DNA from: Pseudomonadota bacterium
Lineage (GTDB): Bacteria > Desulfobacterota > WTBG01 > CAIYCZ01
Length of the DNA: 6,478 nucleotides
Direction of reading: 5' to 3'
Assembly (NCBI GenBank): GCA_026388865.1
Contig: JAPLIX010000366.1
Span: 7,955-14,432, forward strand
Position numbers and translations under genes: made by a program. The notes beneath the pieces were generated by a model. The model was not told the origin of the DNA. It ran no database searches and saw nothing but the letters and a program-made list of their open reading frames with translations. The first letter of the stretch is position 1. Every line of letters starts with the position of its first letter. This document shows, in pieces, positions 5,283-6,478 of this stretch.

Positions 5283-6478
5283 ATGGAACGATTGCTCGAC
5301 CGGATTAATACCCCGCAGGATCTGAAAAAACTGGATTTAAAGCAGCTCACCCCGCTGGCTGAAGAAATCCGCGAGCTCATGGTTGACACCATATCCCGGA
5401 CCGGGGGCCATCTTGCCGCAAGCCTGGGGGTGGTTGAACTCACCATTGCCCTGCATTATGTTTTTGATACTCCCACTGACCGGCTGGTCTGGGATGTCGG
5501 CCATCAGACCTATGCCCACAAGATTCTCACCGGCAGAAAAGAGAACTTCGCCACCATACGCCAGCATGGCGGTATTTCCGGCTTTCCCAAGCGGAAAGAA
5601 AGCCCCTTTGACAACTTCGGCACCGGCCACAGCGGCACCTCCATATCCGCGGCACTGGGCATGGCGGAAACGAGCGCGCTTTCCGGTGAGAAGCACAAAG
5701 TGATTGCGGTCATCGGCGATGGCTCTCTCATGTCCGGTATTGCCTTTGAGGGATTAAACCAGGCAGGCGCCCTGAAGCGGGACCTCATTGTGGTCCTGAA
5801 TGACAATGAGATGTCCATTTCCCCCAACGTGGGAGCGCTCTCATCATACCTGTCACGGCTCATCTCCGGCCAGACCTACAATACCTTCCGGGAGGAGGTG
5901 AAGACCATCCTGCAGCGCATTCCCGGTATAGGGAAATCAATGTACCGCCTCGTCAAGCATTCTGAGGAGTTTGTCAAAAGTATCTTTGTGCCCGGCCTCA
6001 TCTTTGAAGAGCTTGGTTTCACATATATGGGACCCATTCTCGGTCACCGTATAGACCATCTTGTTGATACCTTTAAAAATATAAAAAAGCTGCACGGCCC
6101 GATACTGGTGCACATCATCACGAAAAAGGGCAAGGGGTATAAGCCGGCTGAAACCGATCCCGTGCTCTTTCACGGGCTCGGGCCCTTTCAAAAAGAGACC
6201 GGACAGCCGCTGTCAAGCAGCACCGCCGGCATTTCCTATACCAAAGTATTTGGCGATACCCTGACCAGGCTTGCCCGGGAGGACAGCCGCATCATTGCAA
6301 TGACCGCAGGCATGACCGGCGGTACCGGGCTGGACCAGTTTGCCCGGGAATTTCCTGATCGTTTTTATGATGTCGGCATTGCCGAGCAGCATGCCATAAC
6401 CTTTGCCGCGGGCATGAGCATTGACGGGTACCGGCCGGTGGTCGCCATCTATTCAACGTTTCTGCAAAGGGCTTACGA
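5283..6478 (+). CDS. dxs: 1-deoxy-D-xylulose-5-phosphate synthase, 3' end outside window
   Basis: Dxs is the thiamine-diphosphate enzyme that joins pyruvate and glyceraldehyde 3-phosphate to DXP, the first and flux-controlling step of the MEP pathway. The frame has 398 complete codons with no stop and runs off the edge; the family has about 620 residues. Seen: GGHLAASLG (His43, matching E. coli His49); DVGHQTYAHK (His74, matching His80); GTGHSGTSISAALG; the ThDP/Mg motif GDGSLMSGIAFEGLN (from residue 145) with LNDNEMSIS (Asn175, 29 residues after Asp146 as in E. coli); and DVGIAEQHAITFAAG with the catalytic Glu368. GPILGH (Leu253) differs from the GPIDGH I expect. ATG 5283 has AAAAGGG about 11 nt upstream; the ATG at 5272 is out of frame. 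It starts 19 bp after ispA, so the two are almost surely cotranscribed. Confidence 0.97.
   Translation, partial: MERLLDRINTPQDLKKLDLKQLTPLAEEIRELMVDTISRTGGHLAASLGVVELTIALHYVFDTPTDRLVWDVGHQTYAHKILTGRKENFATIRQHGGISGFPKRKESPFDNFGTGHSGTSISAALGMAETSALSGEKHKVIAVIGDGSLMSGIAFEGLNQAGALKRDLIVVLNDNEMSISPNVGALSSYLSRLISGQTYNTFREEVKTILQRIPGIGKSMYRLVKHSEEFVKSIFVPGLIFEELGFTYMGPILGHRIDHLVDTFKNIKKLHGPILVHIITKKGKGYKPAETDPVLFHGLGPFQKETGQPLSSSTAGISYTKVFGDTLTRLAREDSRIIAMTAGMTGGTGLDQFAREFPDRFYDVGIAEQHAITFAAGMSIDGYRPVVAIYSTFLQRAY

Noticed and set aside
5937..6191. Minus-strand open frame inside dxs
   Set aside because: It lies fully antisense to strongly conserved dxs sequence and has no recognisable features.

Overview
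The window is about 6.5 kb of bacterial chromosome of fairly balanced to GC-rich composition. It is dominated by isoprenoid biosynthesis genes of the MEP (non-mevalonate) pathway. A signal-peptide-bearing small exported protein of the DUF2141 type and the xseA-xseB-ispA-dxs gene order suggest a Gram-negative environmental bacterium. The lineage cannot be fixed from this window. The intergenic ACCGCGGAG/CTCTGCGGT-type repeat recalls those I remember from uncultivated groups such as Omnitrophota or deltaproteobacterial relatives, but that is only a guess.

Layout. (1) 1-447, plus strand: the 3' end of ispH, the last MEP-pathway enzyme, cut by the window edge. (2) 437-1804, minus strand: a CrtI-family carotenoid desaturase whose end overlaps ispH tail-to-tail. 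It has a clear sigma70-type promoter of its own, but about 30 residues of the FAD-binding region are missing. (3) 1919-2367, minus strand: a small exported DUF2141-family gene, frameshifted just before its conserved C-terminus. (4) 2368-2547: an AT-rich divergent intergenic region. (5) 2548-6478, plus strand: xseA, then a 204-bp gap holding a degenerate palindromic repeat, then xseB, ispA and dxs. The dxs gene runs off the right edge.

How the genes fit together. Dxs makes DXP, the first MEP intermediate. IspH makes IPP and DMAPP at the end of that pathway. The IspA-type prenyltransferase condenses these to FPP (C15), and the CrtI-type enzyme would desaturate a carotenoid built from such prenyl diphosphates. 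XseA and XseB form exonuclease VII, an old genomic neighbour of ispA/dxs with no metabolic link to it.

The most notable observations are lesions in both minus-strand genes (an in-frame deletion in the desaturase, a one-base frameshift in the DUF2141 gene) while the flanking housekeeping genes look intact, and a structured repeat, itself apparently interrupted by a 60-bp segment, separating the two exonuclease VII subunits. I found no evidence of a wholly new system, RNA gene, CRISPR array or insertion sequence.
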